Made by a program: the position numbers and the translations under genes. Below, piece by piece: positions 35,377 through 50,000 of a DNA stretch of 64,000 nucleotides. Source of the DNA: Euwallacea fornicatus (taxonomy: Eukaryota; Arthropoda; Insecta; Coleoptera; Curculionidae); assembly GCF_040115645.1 (NCBI RefSeq), contig NW_027096015.1:1106568-1170567 (forward strand), written 5' to 3'. The notes beneath the pieces were generated by a model. The model worked only from the letters and a program-made list of their open reading frames with translations. It had not been told where the DNA came from and made no database searches. The stretch's first letter is position 1; each line of letters begins with the position of its first letter.

Positions 35377-38300
35377 GACGAGATCTTTAACATAATGATA
35401 CATATCATGATTGTATCATCTTGAGTTTCCACGAAAAATAGTACTTTATGAGCTCAAACATAAAATTTTTGTGACTTTTCACATGTTGAAGCTCGATAAC
35501 TTCGGTCAATGAGGACCAAATTTCTTAATCAAAGACTCAAATGAACCATCTCGACGAGATCTTTAACATGACGTAACACATCATGATTGTATCATCTTGA
35601 GTTTCAAAGAAAAATAGTACTTTATGAGCTCAAACATACAATTTTTGTGACTTTTCACATGTTGAAGCTCGATAACTTCGGTCAATGAGGACCAAATTTC
35701 TTAATCAAAGACTCAAATGAACCATCTCGACGAGATCTTTAACATGACGTAACACATCATGATTGTATCATCTTGAGTTTCCACGAAAAATAGTACTTTA
35801 TGAGCTCAAACATACAAGTTTTGTGACTTTTCACATGTTGAAGCAAGATAACTTCGGTCAATGAGGACCAAATTTCTTAATCAAAGACTCAAATGAACCA
35901 TCTCGAAGAGATTTTTAACATGACGTAACACATCATGATTGTATCATCTTGAGTTTCAAAGAAAAATAGTACTTTATGAGCTCAAACATACAAGTTTTGT
36001 GACTTTTCACACTTTGAAGCTCGATAACTTCGGTCAATGAGGACCAAATTTCTTAATCAAAGACTCAAATGAACCATCTCGACGAGATCTTTAACATGAC
36101 GTAACACATCATGATTGTATCATCTTGAGTTTCAAAGAAAAATAGTACTTTATGAGCTCAAACATACAATTTTTGTGACTTTTCACATGTTGAAGCTCGA
36201 TAACTTCGGTCGATGAGGACCAAATTTCTTAATCAAAGACTCAAATGAACCATCTCGTCGAGATTTTTAACATGACGTTACACATCATGATTGTATCTTC
36301 TTGAGTTTCAAAGAAAAATAGTACTTAATGAGCTCAAACATACAAGTTTTGTGACTTTTCACATTTTGAAGCTCGATAACTTCGGTCAATGAGGACCAAA
36401 TTTCTTAATCAAAGACTCAAATGAACCATCTCGACGAGATCTTTAACATAATGATACACATCATGATTGTATCATCTTGAGTTTCCACGAAAAATAGTAC
36501 TTTATGAGCTCAAACATAAAATTTTTGTGACTTTTCACATGTTGAAGCTCGATAACTTCGGTCAATGAGGACCAAATTTCTTAATCAAAGACTCAAATGA
36601 ACCATCTCGACGAGATCTTTAACATAATGATACACATCATGATTGTATCATCTTGAGTTTCCACGAAAAATAGTACTTTATGAGCTCAAACATAAAATTT
36701 TTGTGACTTTTCACATGTTGAAGCTCGATAACTTCGGTCAATGAGGACCAAATTTCTTAATCAAATACTCAAATGAACCATCTCGACGAGATTTTTAACA
36801 TGACGTTACACATCATGATTGTATCTTCTTGAGTTTCAAAGAAAAATAGTACTTAATGAGCTCAAACATACAAGTTTTGTGACTTTTCACATTTTGAAGC
36901 TCGATAACTTCGGTCAATGAGGACCAAATTTCTTAATCAAAGACTCAAATGAACCATCTCGACGAGATCTTTAACATGACGTAACACATCATGATTGTAT
37001 CATCTTGAGTTTCCACGAAAAATAGTACTTTATGAGCTCAAACATACAAGTTTTGTGACTTTTCACATGTTGAAGCAAGATAACTTCGGTCAATGAGGAC
37101 CAAATTTCTTAATCAAAGACTCAAATGAACCATCTCGACGAGATCTTTAACATGACGTAACACATCATGATTGTGTCATCTTGAGTTTCAAAGAAAAATA
37201 GTACTTTATGAGCTCAAACATACAAGTTTTGTGACTTTTCACAATTTGAAGCTCGATAACTTCGGTCAATGAGGACCAAATTTCTTAATCAAAGACTCAA
37301 ATGAACCATCTCGACGAGATCTTTAACATAATGATACATATCATGATTGTATCATCTTGAGTTTCCACGAAAAATAGTACTTTATGAGCTCAAACATAAA
37401 ATTTTTGTGACTTTTCACATGTTGAAGCTCGATAACTTCGGTCAATGAGGACCAAATTTCTTAATCAAAGACTCAAATGAACCATCTCGACGAGATCTTT
37501 AACATGACGTAACACATCATGATTGTATCATCTTGAGTTTCAAAGAAAAATAGTACTTTATGAGCTCAAACATACAATTTTTGTGACTTTTCACATGTTG
37601 AAGCTCGATAACTTCGGTCAATGAGGACCAAATTTCTTAATCAAAGACTCAAATGAACCATCTCGACGAGATCTTTAACATGACGTAACACATCATGATT
37701 GTATCATCTTGAGTTTCCACGAAAAATAGTACTTTATGAGCTCAAACATACAAGTTTTGTGACTTTTCACATGTTGAAGCAAGATAACTTCGGTCAATGA
37801 GGACCAAATTTCTTAATCAAAGACTCAAATGAACCATCTCGAAGAGATTTTTAACATGACGTAACACATCATGATTGTATCATCTTGAGTTTCAAAGAAA
37901 AATAGTACTTTATGAGCTCAAACATACAAGTTTTGTGACTTTTCACACTTTGAAGCTCGATAACTTCGGTCAATGAGGACCAAATTTCTTAATCAAAGAC
38001 TCAAATGAACCATCTCGACGAGATCTTTAACATGACGTAACACATCATGATTGTATCATCTTGAGTTTCAAAGAAAAATAGTACTTTATGAGCTCAAACA
38101 TACAATTTTTGTGACTTTTCACATGTTGAAGCTCGATAACTTCGGTCGATGAGGACCAAATTTCTTAATCAAAGACTCAAATGAACCATCTCGTCGAGAT
38201 TTTTAACATGACGTTACACATCATGATTGTATCTTCTTGAGTTTCAAAGAAAAATAGTACTTAATGAGCTCAAACATACAAGTTTTGTGACTTTTCACAT

Positions 38301-39272
38301 TTTGAAGCTCGATAACTTCGGTCAATGAGGACCAAATTTCTTAATCAAAGACTCAAATGAACCATCTCGACGAGATCTTTAACATAATGATACACATCAT
38401 GATTGTATCATCTTGAGTTTCCACGAAAAATAGTACTTTATGAGCTCAAACATAAAATTTTTGTGACTTTTCACATGTTGAAGCTCGATAACTTCGGTCA
38501 ATGAGGACCAAATTTCTTAATCAAAGACTCAAATGAACCATCTCGACGAGATCTTTAACATAATGATACACATCATGATTGTATCATCTTGAGTTTCCAC
38601 GAAAAATAGTACTTTATGAGCTCAAACATAAAATTTTTGTGACTTTTCACATGTTGAAGCTCGATAACTTCGGTCAATGAGGACCAAATTTCTTAATCAA
38701 ATACTCAAATGAACCATCTCGACGAGATTTTTAACATGACGTTACACATCATGATTGTATCTTCTTGAGTTTCAAAGAAAAATAGTACTTAATGAGCTCA
38801 AACATACAAGTTTTGTGACTTTTCACATTTTGAAGCTCGATAACTTCGGTCAATGAAGACCAAATTTCTTAATCAAAGACTCAAATGAACCATCTCGACG
38901 AGATCTTTAACATGACGTAACACATCATGATTGTATCATCTTGAGTTTCCACGAAAAATAGTACTTTATGAGCTCAAACATACAAGTTTTGTGACTTTTC
39001 ACATGTTGAAGCAAGATAACTTCGGTCAATGAGGACCAAATTTCTTAATCAAAGACTCAAATGAACCATCTCGACGAGATCTTTAACATGACGTAACACA
39101 TCATGATTGTGTCATCTTGAGTTTCAAAGAAAAATAGTACTTTATGAGCTCAAACATACAAGTTTTGTGACTTTTCACAATTTGAAGCTCGATAACTTCG
39201 GTCAATGAGGACCAAATTTCTTAATCAAAGACTCAAATGAACCATCTCGACGAGATCTTTAACATAATGATA
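35310..39272 (+). repeat. 1,936-bp tandem duplication (11 monomers)
   Basis: About 35,310-37,245 is followed directly by a near-copy at 37,246-39,272. Shared markers at an offset of 1,936 are CTCGAAGAG (block starts 35899 and 37835), GGTCGATGAGG (36209 and 38145), CTCGTCGAG (36251 and 38187) and TTGTGTCATC (37171 and 39107). One private change is GAAGACC near 38854. Part of the same block also occurs 3,168 bp upstream (CTCGAAGAG at 32731, GGTCGATGAGG at 33041). Confidence 0.8.
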
Positions 39273-41048
39273 CACATCATGATTGTATCATCTTGAGTTT
39301 CCACGAAAAATAGTACTTTATGAGCTCAAACATACAAGTTTTGTGACTTTTCACACTGTGAAGCTCTATAACTTCGGTCAATGAGGACCAAATTTCTTAA
39401 TCAAAGACTCAAATGAACCATCTCGACGAGATCTTTAACATAATGATACACATCATGATTGTATCATCTTGAGTTTCCACGAAAAATAGTACTTTATGAG
39501 CTCAAACATAAAATTTTTGTGACTTTTCACATGTTGAAGCTCGATAACTTCGGTCAATGAGGACCAAATTTCTTAATCAAATACTCAAATGAACCATCTC
39601 GACGAGATCTTTAACATGACGTTACACATCATGATTGTATCTTCTTGAGTTTCAAAGAAAAATAGTACTTAATGAGCTCAAACATACAAGTTTTGTGACT
39701 TTTCACATTTTGAAGCTCGATAACTTCGGTCAATGAGGACCAAATTTCTTAATCAAAGACTCAAATGAACCATCTCGACGAGATCTTTAACATAATGATA
39801 CACATCATGATTGTATCATCTTGGGTTTCCACGAAAAATAGTACTTAATCAGCTCAAACATACAAGTTTTGTGACTTTTCACATGTTGAAGCAAGATAAC
39901 TTCGGTCAATGAGGACCAAATTTCTTAATCAAAGACTCAAATGAACCATCTCGACGAGATCTTTAACATGACGTAACACATCATGATTGTATCAACTTGA
40001 GTTTCAAAGAAAAATAGTACTTTATGAGCTCAAACATACAATTTTTGTGACTTTTCACATGTTGAAGCTCGATAACTTCGGTCAATGAGGACCAAATTTC
40101 TTAATCAAAGACTCAAATGAACCATCTCGACGAGATCTTTAACATGACGTAACACATCATGATTGTATCATCTTGGGTTTCCACGAAAAATAGTACTTAA
40201 TCAGCTCAAACATACAAGTTTTGTGACTTTTCACATGTTGAAGCAAGATAACTTCGGTCAATGAGGACCAAATTTCTTAATCAAAGACTCAAATGAACCA
40301 TCTCGACGAGATCTTTAACATGACGTAACACATCATGATTGTATCATCTTGAGTTTCAAAGAAAAATAGTACTTTATGAGCTCAAACATACAATTTTTGT
40401 GACTTTTCACATGATGAAGCTCGATAACTTCGGTCAATGAGGACCAAATTTCTTAATCAAAGACTCAAATGAACCATCTCGACGAGATCTTTAACATGAC
40501 GTAACACATCATGATTGTATCATCTTGAGTTTCAAAGAAAAATAGTACTTTATGAGCTCAAACATAAAATTTTTGTGACTTTTCACATTTTGAAGCTCGA
40601 TACCTTCGGTCAATGAGGACCAAATTTCTTAATCAAAGACTCAAATGAACCATCTCGACGAGATCTTTAACATGACGTAACACATCATGATTGTATCATC
40701 TTGAGTTTCAAAGAAAAATAGTACTTTATGAGCTCAAACATACAATTTTTGTGACTTTTCACATGTTGAAGCTCGATAACTTCGGTCAATGAGGACCAAA
40801 TTTCTTAATCAAAGACTCAAATGAACCATCTCGACGAGATCTTTAACATGACGTAACACATCATGATTGTATCATCTTGAGTTTCCACGAAAAATAGTAC
40901 TTTATGAGCTCAAACATACAAGTTTTGTGACTTTTCACATGTTGAAGCAAGATAACTTCGGTCAATGAGGACCAAATTTCTTAATCAAAGACTCAAATGA
41001 ACCATCTCGAAGAGATTTTTAACATGACGTAACACATCATGATTGTAT

Positions 41049-44000
41049 TATCTTGAGTTTCAAAGAAAAATAGTACTTTATGAGCTCAAACATACAAGTT
41101 TTGTGACTTTTCACACTTTGAAGCTCGATAACTTCGGTCAATGAGGACCAAATTTCTTAATCAAAGACTCAAATGAACCATCTCGACGAGATCTTTAACA
41201 TGACGTAACACATCATGATTGTATCATCTTGAGTTTCAAAGAAAAATAGTACTTTATGAGCTCAAACATACAATTTTTGTGACTTTTCACATGTTGAAGC
41301 TCGATAACTTCGGTCAATGAGGACCAAATTTCTTAATCAAAGACTCAAATGAACCATCTCGACGAGATCTTTAACATAATGATACACATCATGATTGTAT
41401 CATCTTGAGTTTCCACGAAAAATAGTACTTTATGAGCTCAAACATAAAATTTTTGTGACTTTTCACTTGTTGAAGCTCGATAACTTCGGTCAATGAGGAC
41501 CAAATTTCTTAATCAAAGACTCAAATGAACCATCTCGACGAGATCTTTAACATAATGATACACATCATGATTGTATCATCTTGAGTTTCCACGAAAAATA
41601 GTACTTTATGAGCTCAAACATAAAATTTTTGTGACTTTTCACATGTTGAAGCTCGATAACTTCGGTCAATGAGGACCAAATTTCTTAATCAAATACTCAA
41701 ATGAACCATCTCGACGAGATCTTTAACATGACGTTACACATCATGATTGTATCTTCTTGAGTTTCAAAGAAAAATAGTACTTAATGAGCTCAAACATACA
41801 AGTTTTGTGACTTTTCACATTTTGAAGCTCGATAACTTCGGTCAATGAGGACCAAATTTCTTAATCAAAGACTCAAATGAACCATCTCGACGAGATCTTT
41901 AACATAATGATACATATCATGATTGTATCATCTTGGGTTTCCACGAAAAATAGTACTTAATCAGCTCAAACATACAAGTTTTGTGACTTTTCACATGTTG
42001 AAGCAAGATAACTTCGGTCAATGAGGACCAAATTTCTTAATCAAAGACTCAAATGAACCATCTCGACGAGATCTTTAACATGACGTAACACATCATGATT
42101 GTATCATCTTGAGTTTCAAAGAAAAATAGTACTTTATGAGCTCAAACATACAAGTTTTGTGACTTTTCACACTTTGAAGCTCGATAACTTCGGTCAATGA
42201 GGACCAAATTTCTTAATCAAAGACTCAAATGAACCATCTCGACGAGATCTTTAACATAATGATACACATCATGATTGTATCATCTTGAGTTTCCACGAAA
42301 AATAGTACTTTATGAGCTCAAACATACAAGTTTTGTGACTTTTCACACTGTGAAGCTCTATAACTTCGGTCAATGAGGACCAAATTTCTTAATCAAAGAC
42401 TCAAATGAACCATCTCGACGAGATCTTTAACATAATGATACACATCATGATTGTATCATCTTGAGTTTCCACGAAAAATAGTACTTTATGAGCTCAAACA
42501 TAAAATTTTTGTGACTTTTCACATGTTGAAGCTCGATAACTTCGGTCAATGAGGACCAAATTTCTTAATCAAATACTCAAATGAACCATCTCGACGAGAT
42601 CTTTAACATGACGTTACACATCATGATTGTATCTTCTTGAGTTTCCACGAAAAATAGTACTTTATGAGCTCAAACATACAAGTTTTGTGACTTTTCACAT
42701 TTTGAAGCTCGATAACTTCGGTCAATGAGGACCAAATTTCTTAATCAAAGACTCAAATGAACCATCTCGACGAGATCTTTAACATAATGATACACATCAT
42801 GATTGTATCATCTTGGGTTTCCACGAAAAATAGTACTTAATCAGCTCAAACATACAAGTTTTGTGACTTTTCACATGTTGAAGCAAGATAACTTCGGTCA
42901 ATGAAGACCAAATTTCTTAATCAAAAACTCAAATGAACCATCTCGACGAGATCTTTAACATGACGTAACACATCATGATTGTATCATCTTGAGTTTCAAA
43001 GAAAAATAGTACTTTATGAGCTCAAACATAAAATTTTTGTGACTTTTCACATTTTGAAGCTCGATAACTTCGGTCAATGAGGACCAAATTTCTTAATCAA
43101 AGACTCAAATGAACCATCTCGACGAGATCTTTAACATGACGTAACACATCATGATTGTATCATCTTGAGTTTCAAAGAAAAATAGTACTTTATGAGCTCA
43201 AACATACAATTTTTGTGACTTTTCACATGTTGAAGCTCGATAACTTCGGTCAATGAGGACCAAATTTCTTAATCAAAGACTCAAATGAACCATCTCGACG
43301 AGATCTTTAACATGACGTAACACATCATGATTGTATCATCTTGAGTTTCCACGAAAAATAGTACTTTATGAGCTCAAACATACAAGTTTTGTGACTTTTC
43401 ACATGTTGAAGCAAGATAACTTCGGTCAATGAGGACCAAATTTCTTAATCAAAGACTCAAATGAACCATCTCGAAGAGATTTTTAACATGACGTAACACA
43501 TCATGATTGTATCATCTTGAGTTTCAAAGAAAAATAGTACTTTATGAGCTCAAACATACAAGTTTTGTGACTTTTCACACTTTGAAGCTCGATAACTTCG
43601 GTCAATGAGGACCAAATTTCTTAATCAAAGACTCAAATGAACCATCTCGACGAGATCTTTAACATGACGTAACACATCATGATTGTATCATCTTGAGTTT
43701 CAAAGAAAAATAGTACTTTATGAGCTCAAACATACAATTTTTGTGACTTTTCACATGTTGAAGCTCGATAACTTCGGTCAATGAGGACCAAATTTCTTAA
43801 TCAAAGACTCAAATGAACCATCTCGACGAGATCTTTAACACAATGATACACATCATGATTGTATCATCTTGAGTTTCCACGAAAAATAGTACTTTATGAG
43901 CTCAAACATAAAATTTTTGTGACTTTTCACTTGTTGAAGCTCGATAACTTCGGTCAATGAGGACCAAATTTCTTAATCAAAGACTCAAATGAACCATCTC

Positions 44001-47000
44001 GACGAGATCTTTAACATAATGATACATATCATGATTGTATCATCTTGAGTTTCCACGAAAAATAGTACTTTATGAGCTCAAACATAAAATTTTTGTGACT
44101 TTTCACATGTTGAAGCTCGATAACTTCGGTCAATGAGGACCAAATTTCTTAATCAAATACTCAAATGAACCATCTCGACGAGATTTTTAACATGACGTTA
44201 CACATCATGATTGTATCTTCTTGAGTTTCAAAGAAAAATAGTACTTAATGAGCTCAAACATACAAGTTTTGTGACTTTTCACATTTTGAAGCTCGATAAC
44301 TTCGGTCAATGAGGACCAAATTTCTTAATCAAAGACTCAAATGAACCATCTCGACGAGATCTTTAACATGACGTAACACATCATGATTGTATCATCTTGA
44401 GTTTCCACGAAAAATAGTACTTTATGAGCTCAAACATACAAGTTTTGTGACTTTTCACATGTTGAAGCAAGATAACTTCGGTCAATGAGGACCAAATTTC
44501 TTAATCAAAGACTCAAATGAACCATCTCGACGAGATCTTTAACATGACGTAACACATCATGATTGTGTCATCTTGAGTTTCAAAGAAAAATAGTACTTTA
44601 TGAGCTCAAACATACAAGTTTTGTGACTTTTCACACTTTGAAGCTCGATAACTTCGGTCAATGAGGACCAAATTTCTTAATCAAAGACTCAAATGAACCA
44701 TCTCGACGAGATCTTTAACATAATGATACACATCATGATTGTATCATCTTGAGTTTCCACGAAAAATAGTACTTTATGAGCTCAAACATACAAGTTTTGT
44801 GACTTTTCACACTGTGAAGCTCTATAACTTCGGTCAATGAGGACCAAATTTCTTAATCAAAGACTCAAATGAACCATCTCGACGAGATCTTTAACATAAT
44901 GATACACATCATGATTGTATCATCTTGAGTTTCCACGAAAAATAGTACTTTATGAGCTCAAACATAAAATTTTTGTGACTTTTCACATGTTGAAGCTCGA
45001 TAACTTCGGTCAATGAGGACCAAATTTCTTAATCAAATACTCAAATGAACCATCTCGACGAGATCTTTAACATGACGTTACACATCATGATTGTATCTTC
45101 TTGAGTTTCAAAGAAAAATAGTACTTAATGAGCTCAAACATACAAGTTTTGTGACTTTTCACATTTTGAAGCTCGATAACTTCGGTCAATGAGGACCAAA
45201 TTTCTTAATCAAAGACTCAAATGAACCATCTCGACGAGATCTTTAACATAATGATACACATCATGATTGTATCATCTTGGGTTTCCACGAAAAATAGTAC
45301 TTAATCAGCTCAAACATACAAGTTTTGTGACTTTTCACATGTTGAAGCAAGATAACTTCGGTCAATGAAGACCAAATTTCTTAATCAAAGACTCAAATGA
45401 ACCATCTCGACGAGATCTTTAACATGACGTAACACATCATGATTGTATCATCTTGAGTTTCAAAGAAAAATAGTACTTTATGAGCTCAAACATACAATTT
45501 TTGTGACTTTTCACATGATGAAGCTCGATAACTTCGGTCAATGAGGACCAAATTTCTTAATCAAAGACTCAAATGAACCATCTCGACGAGATCTTTAACA
45601 TGACGTAACACATCATGATTGTATCATCTTGAGTTTCAAAGAAAAATAGTACTTTATGAGCTCAAACATAAAATTTTTGTGACTTTTCACATTTTGAAGC
45701 TCGATAACTTCGGTCAATGAGGACCAAATTTCTTAATCAAAGACTCAAATGAACCATCTCGACGAGATCTTTAACATGACGTAACACATCATGATTGTAT
45801 CATCTTGAGTTTCAAAGAAAAATAGTACTTTATGAGCTCAAACATACAATTTTTGTGACTTTTCACATGTTGAAGCTCGATAACTTCGGTCAATGAGGAC
45901 CAAATTTCTTAATCAAAGACTCAAATGAACCATCTCGACGAGATCTTTAACATGACGTAACACATCATGATTGTATCATCTTGAGTTTCCACGAAAAATA
46001 GTACTTTATGAGCTCAAACATACAAGTTTTGTGACTTTTCACATGTTGAAGCAAGATAACTTCGGTCAATGAGGACCAAATTTCTTAATCAAAGACTCAA
46101 ATGAACCATCTCGAAGAGATTTTTAACATGACGTAACACATCATGATTGTATCATCTTGAGTTTCAAAGAAAAATAGTACTTTATGAGCTCAAACATACA
46201 AGTTTTGTGACTTTTCACACTTTGAAGCTCGATAACTTCGGTCAATGAGGACCAAATTTCTTAATCAAAGACTCAAATGAACCATCTCGACGAGATCTTT
46301 AACATGACGTAACACATCATGATTGTATCATCTTGAGTTTCAAAGAAAAATAGTACTTTATGAGCTCAAACATACAATTTTTGTGACTTTTCACATGTTG
46401 AAGCTCGATAACTTCGGTCAATGAGGACCAAATTTTTTAATCAAAGACTCAAATGAACCATCTCGACGAGATTTTTAACATGACGTTACACATCATGATT
46501 GTATCTTCTTGAGATTCAAAGAAAAATAGTACTTAATGAGCTCAAACATACAAGTTTTGTGACTTTTCACATTTTGAAGCTCGATAACTTCGGTCAATGA
46601 GGACCAAATTTCTTAATCAAAGACTCAAATGAACCATCTCGACGAGATCTTTAACATGACGTAACACATCATGATTGTATCATCTTGAGTTTCCACGAAA
46701 AATAGTACTTTATGAGCTCAAACATACAAGTTTTGTGACTTTTCACATGTTGAAGCAAGATAACTTCGGTCAATGAGGACCAAATTTCTTAATCAAAGAC
46801 TCAAATGAACCATCTCGACGAGATCTTTAACATGACGTAACACATCATGATTGTATCATCTTGAGTTTCAAAGAAAAATAGTACTTTATGAGCTCAAACA
46901 TACAATTTTTGTGACTTTTCACATGTTGAAGCTCGATAACTTCGGTCAATGAGGACCAAATTTCTTAATCAAAGACTCAAATGAACCATCTCGACGAGAT

Positions 47001-50000
47001 TTTTAACATGACGTTACACATCATGATTGTATCTTCTTGAGATTCAAAGAAAAATAGTACTTAATGAGCTCAAACATACAAGTTTTGTGACTTTTCACAT
47101 TTTGAAGCTCGATAACTTCGGTCAATGAGGACCAAATTTCTTAATCAAAGACTCAAATGAACCATCTCGACGAGATCTTTAACATGACGTAACACATCAT
47201 GATTGTATCATCTTGAGTTTCCACGAAAAATAGTACTTTATGAGCTCAAACATACAAGTTTTGTGACTTTTCACATGTTGAAGCAAGATAACTTCGGTCA
47301 ATGAGGACCAAATTTCTTAATCAAAGACTCAAATGAACCATCTCGACGAGATCTTTAACATGACGTAACACATCATGATTGTATCATCTTGAGTTTCAAA
47401 GAAAAATAGTACTTTATGAGCTCAAACATACAAGTTTTGTGACTTTTCACACTTTGAAGCTCGATAACTTCGGTCAATGAGGACCAAATTTCTTAATCAA
47501 AGACTCAAATGAACCATCTCGACGAGATCTTTAACATAATGATACACATCATGATTGTATCATCTTGAGTTTCCACGAAAAATAGTACTTTATGAGCTCA
47601 AACATACAAGTTTTGTGACTTTTCACACTTTGAAGCTCTATAACTTCGGTCAATGAGGACCAAATTTCTTAATCAAAGACTCAAATGAACCATCTCGACG
47701 AGATCTTTAACATAATGATACACATCATGATTGTATCATCTTGAGTTTCCACGAAAAATAGTACTTTATGAGCTCAAACATAAAATTTTTGTGACTTTTC
47801 ACATGTTGAAGCTCGATAACTTCGGTCAATGAGGACCAAATTTCTTAATCAAATACTCAAATGAACCATCTCGACGAGATCTTTAACATGACGTTACACA
47901 TCATGATTGTATCTTCTTGAGTTTCAAAGAAAAATAGTACTTAATGAGCTCAAACATACAAGTTTTGTGACTTTTCACATTTTGAAGCTCGATAACTTCG
48001 GTCAATGAGGACCAAATTTCTTAATCAAAGACTCAAATGAACCATCTCGACGAGATCTTTAACATGACGTAACACATCATGATTGTATCATCTTGAGTTT
48101 CAAAGAAAAATAGTACTTTATGAGCTCAAACATACAAGTTGTGTGACTTTTCACATGTTGAAGCTCTATAACTTCGGTCAATGAGGACCAAATTTCTTAA
48201 TCAAATACTCAAATGAACCATCTCGACGAGATTTTTAACATGACGTTACACATCATGATTGTATCTTCTTGAGTTTCAAAGAAAAAAGTACTTAATGAGC
48301 TCAAACATACAAGTTTTGTGACTTTTCACATTTTGAAGCTCGATAACTTCGGTCAATGAGGACCAAATTTCTTAATCAAAGACTCAAATGAACCATCTCG
48401 ACGAGATCTTTAACATGACGTAACACATCATGATTGTATCATCTTGAGTTTCAAAGAAAAATAGTACTTTATGAGCTCAAACATACAAGTTTTGTGACTT
48501 TTCACACTTTGAAGCTCGATAACTTCGGTCAATGAGGACCAAATTTCTTAATCAAAGACTCAAATGAACCATCTCGACGAGATCTTTAACATGACGTAAC
48601 ACATCATGATTGTATCATCTTGAGTTTCAAAGAAAAATAGTACTTTATGAGCTCAAACATACAATTTTTGTGACTTTTCACATGTTGAAGCTCGATAACT
48701 TCGGTCAATGAGGACCAAATTTCTTAATCAAAGACTCAAATGAACCATCTCGACGAGATCTTTAACATAATGATACACATCATGATTGTATCATCTTGAG
48801 TTTCCACGAAAAATAGTACTTTATGAGCTCAAACATAAAATTTTTGTGACTTTTCACTTGTTGAAGCTCGATAACTTCGGTCAATGAGGACCAAATTTCT
48901 TAATCAAAGACTCAAATGAACCATCTCGACGAGATCTTTAACATAATGATACACATCATGATTGTATCATCTTGAGTTTCCACGAAAAATAGTACTTTAT
49001 GAGCTCAAACATAAAATTTTTGTGACTTTTCACATGTTGAAGCTCGATAACTTCGGTCAATGAGGACCAAATTTCTTAATCAAATACTCAAATGAACCAT
49101 CTCGACGAGATCTTTAACATGACGTTACACATCATGATTGTATCTTCTTGAGTTTCAAAGAAAAATAGTACTTAATGAGCTCAAACATACAAGTTTTGTG
49201 ACTTTTCACATTTTGAAGCTCGATAACTTCGGTCAATGAGGACCAAATTTCTTAATCAAAGACTCAAATGAACCATCTCGACGAGATCTTTAACATAATG
49301 ATACATATCATGATTGTATCATCTTGGGTTTCCACGAAAAATAGTACTTAATCAGCTCAAACATACAAGTTTTGTGACTTTTCACATGTTGAAGCAAGAT
49401 AACTTCGGTCAATGAGGACCAAATTTCTTAATCAAAGACTCAAATGAACCATCTCGACGAGATCTTTAACATGACGTAACACATCATGATTGTATCATCT
49501 TGAGTTTCAAAGAAAAATAGTACTTTATGAGCTCAAACATACAAGTTTTGTGACTTTTCACACTTTGAAGCTCGATAACTTCGGTCAATGAGGACCAAAT
49601 TTCTTAATCAAAGACTCAAATGAACCATCTCGACGAGATCTTTAACATAATGATACACATCATGATTGTATCATCTTGAGTTTCCACGAAAAATAGTACT
49701 TTATGAGCTCAAACATACAAGTTTTGTGACTTTTCACACTGTGAAGCTCTATAACTTCGGTCAATGAGGACCAAATTTCTTAATCAAAGACTCAAATGAA
49801 CCATCTCGACGAGATCTTTAACATAATGATACACATCATGATTGTATCATCTTGAGTTTCCACGAAAAATAGTACTTTATGAGCTCAAACATAAAATTTT
49901 TGTGACTTTTCACATGTTGAAGCTCGATAACTTCGGTCAATGAGGACCAAATTTCTTAATCAAATACTCAAATGAACCATCTCGACGAGATCTTTAACAT

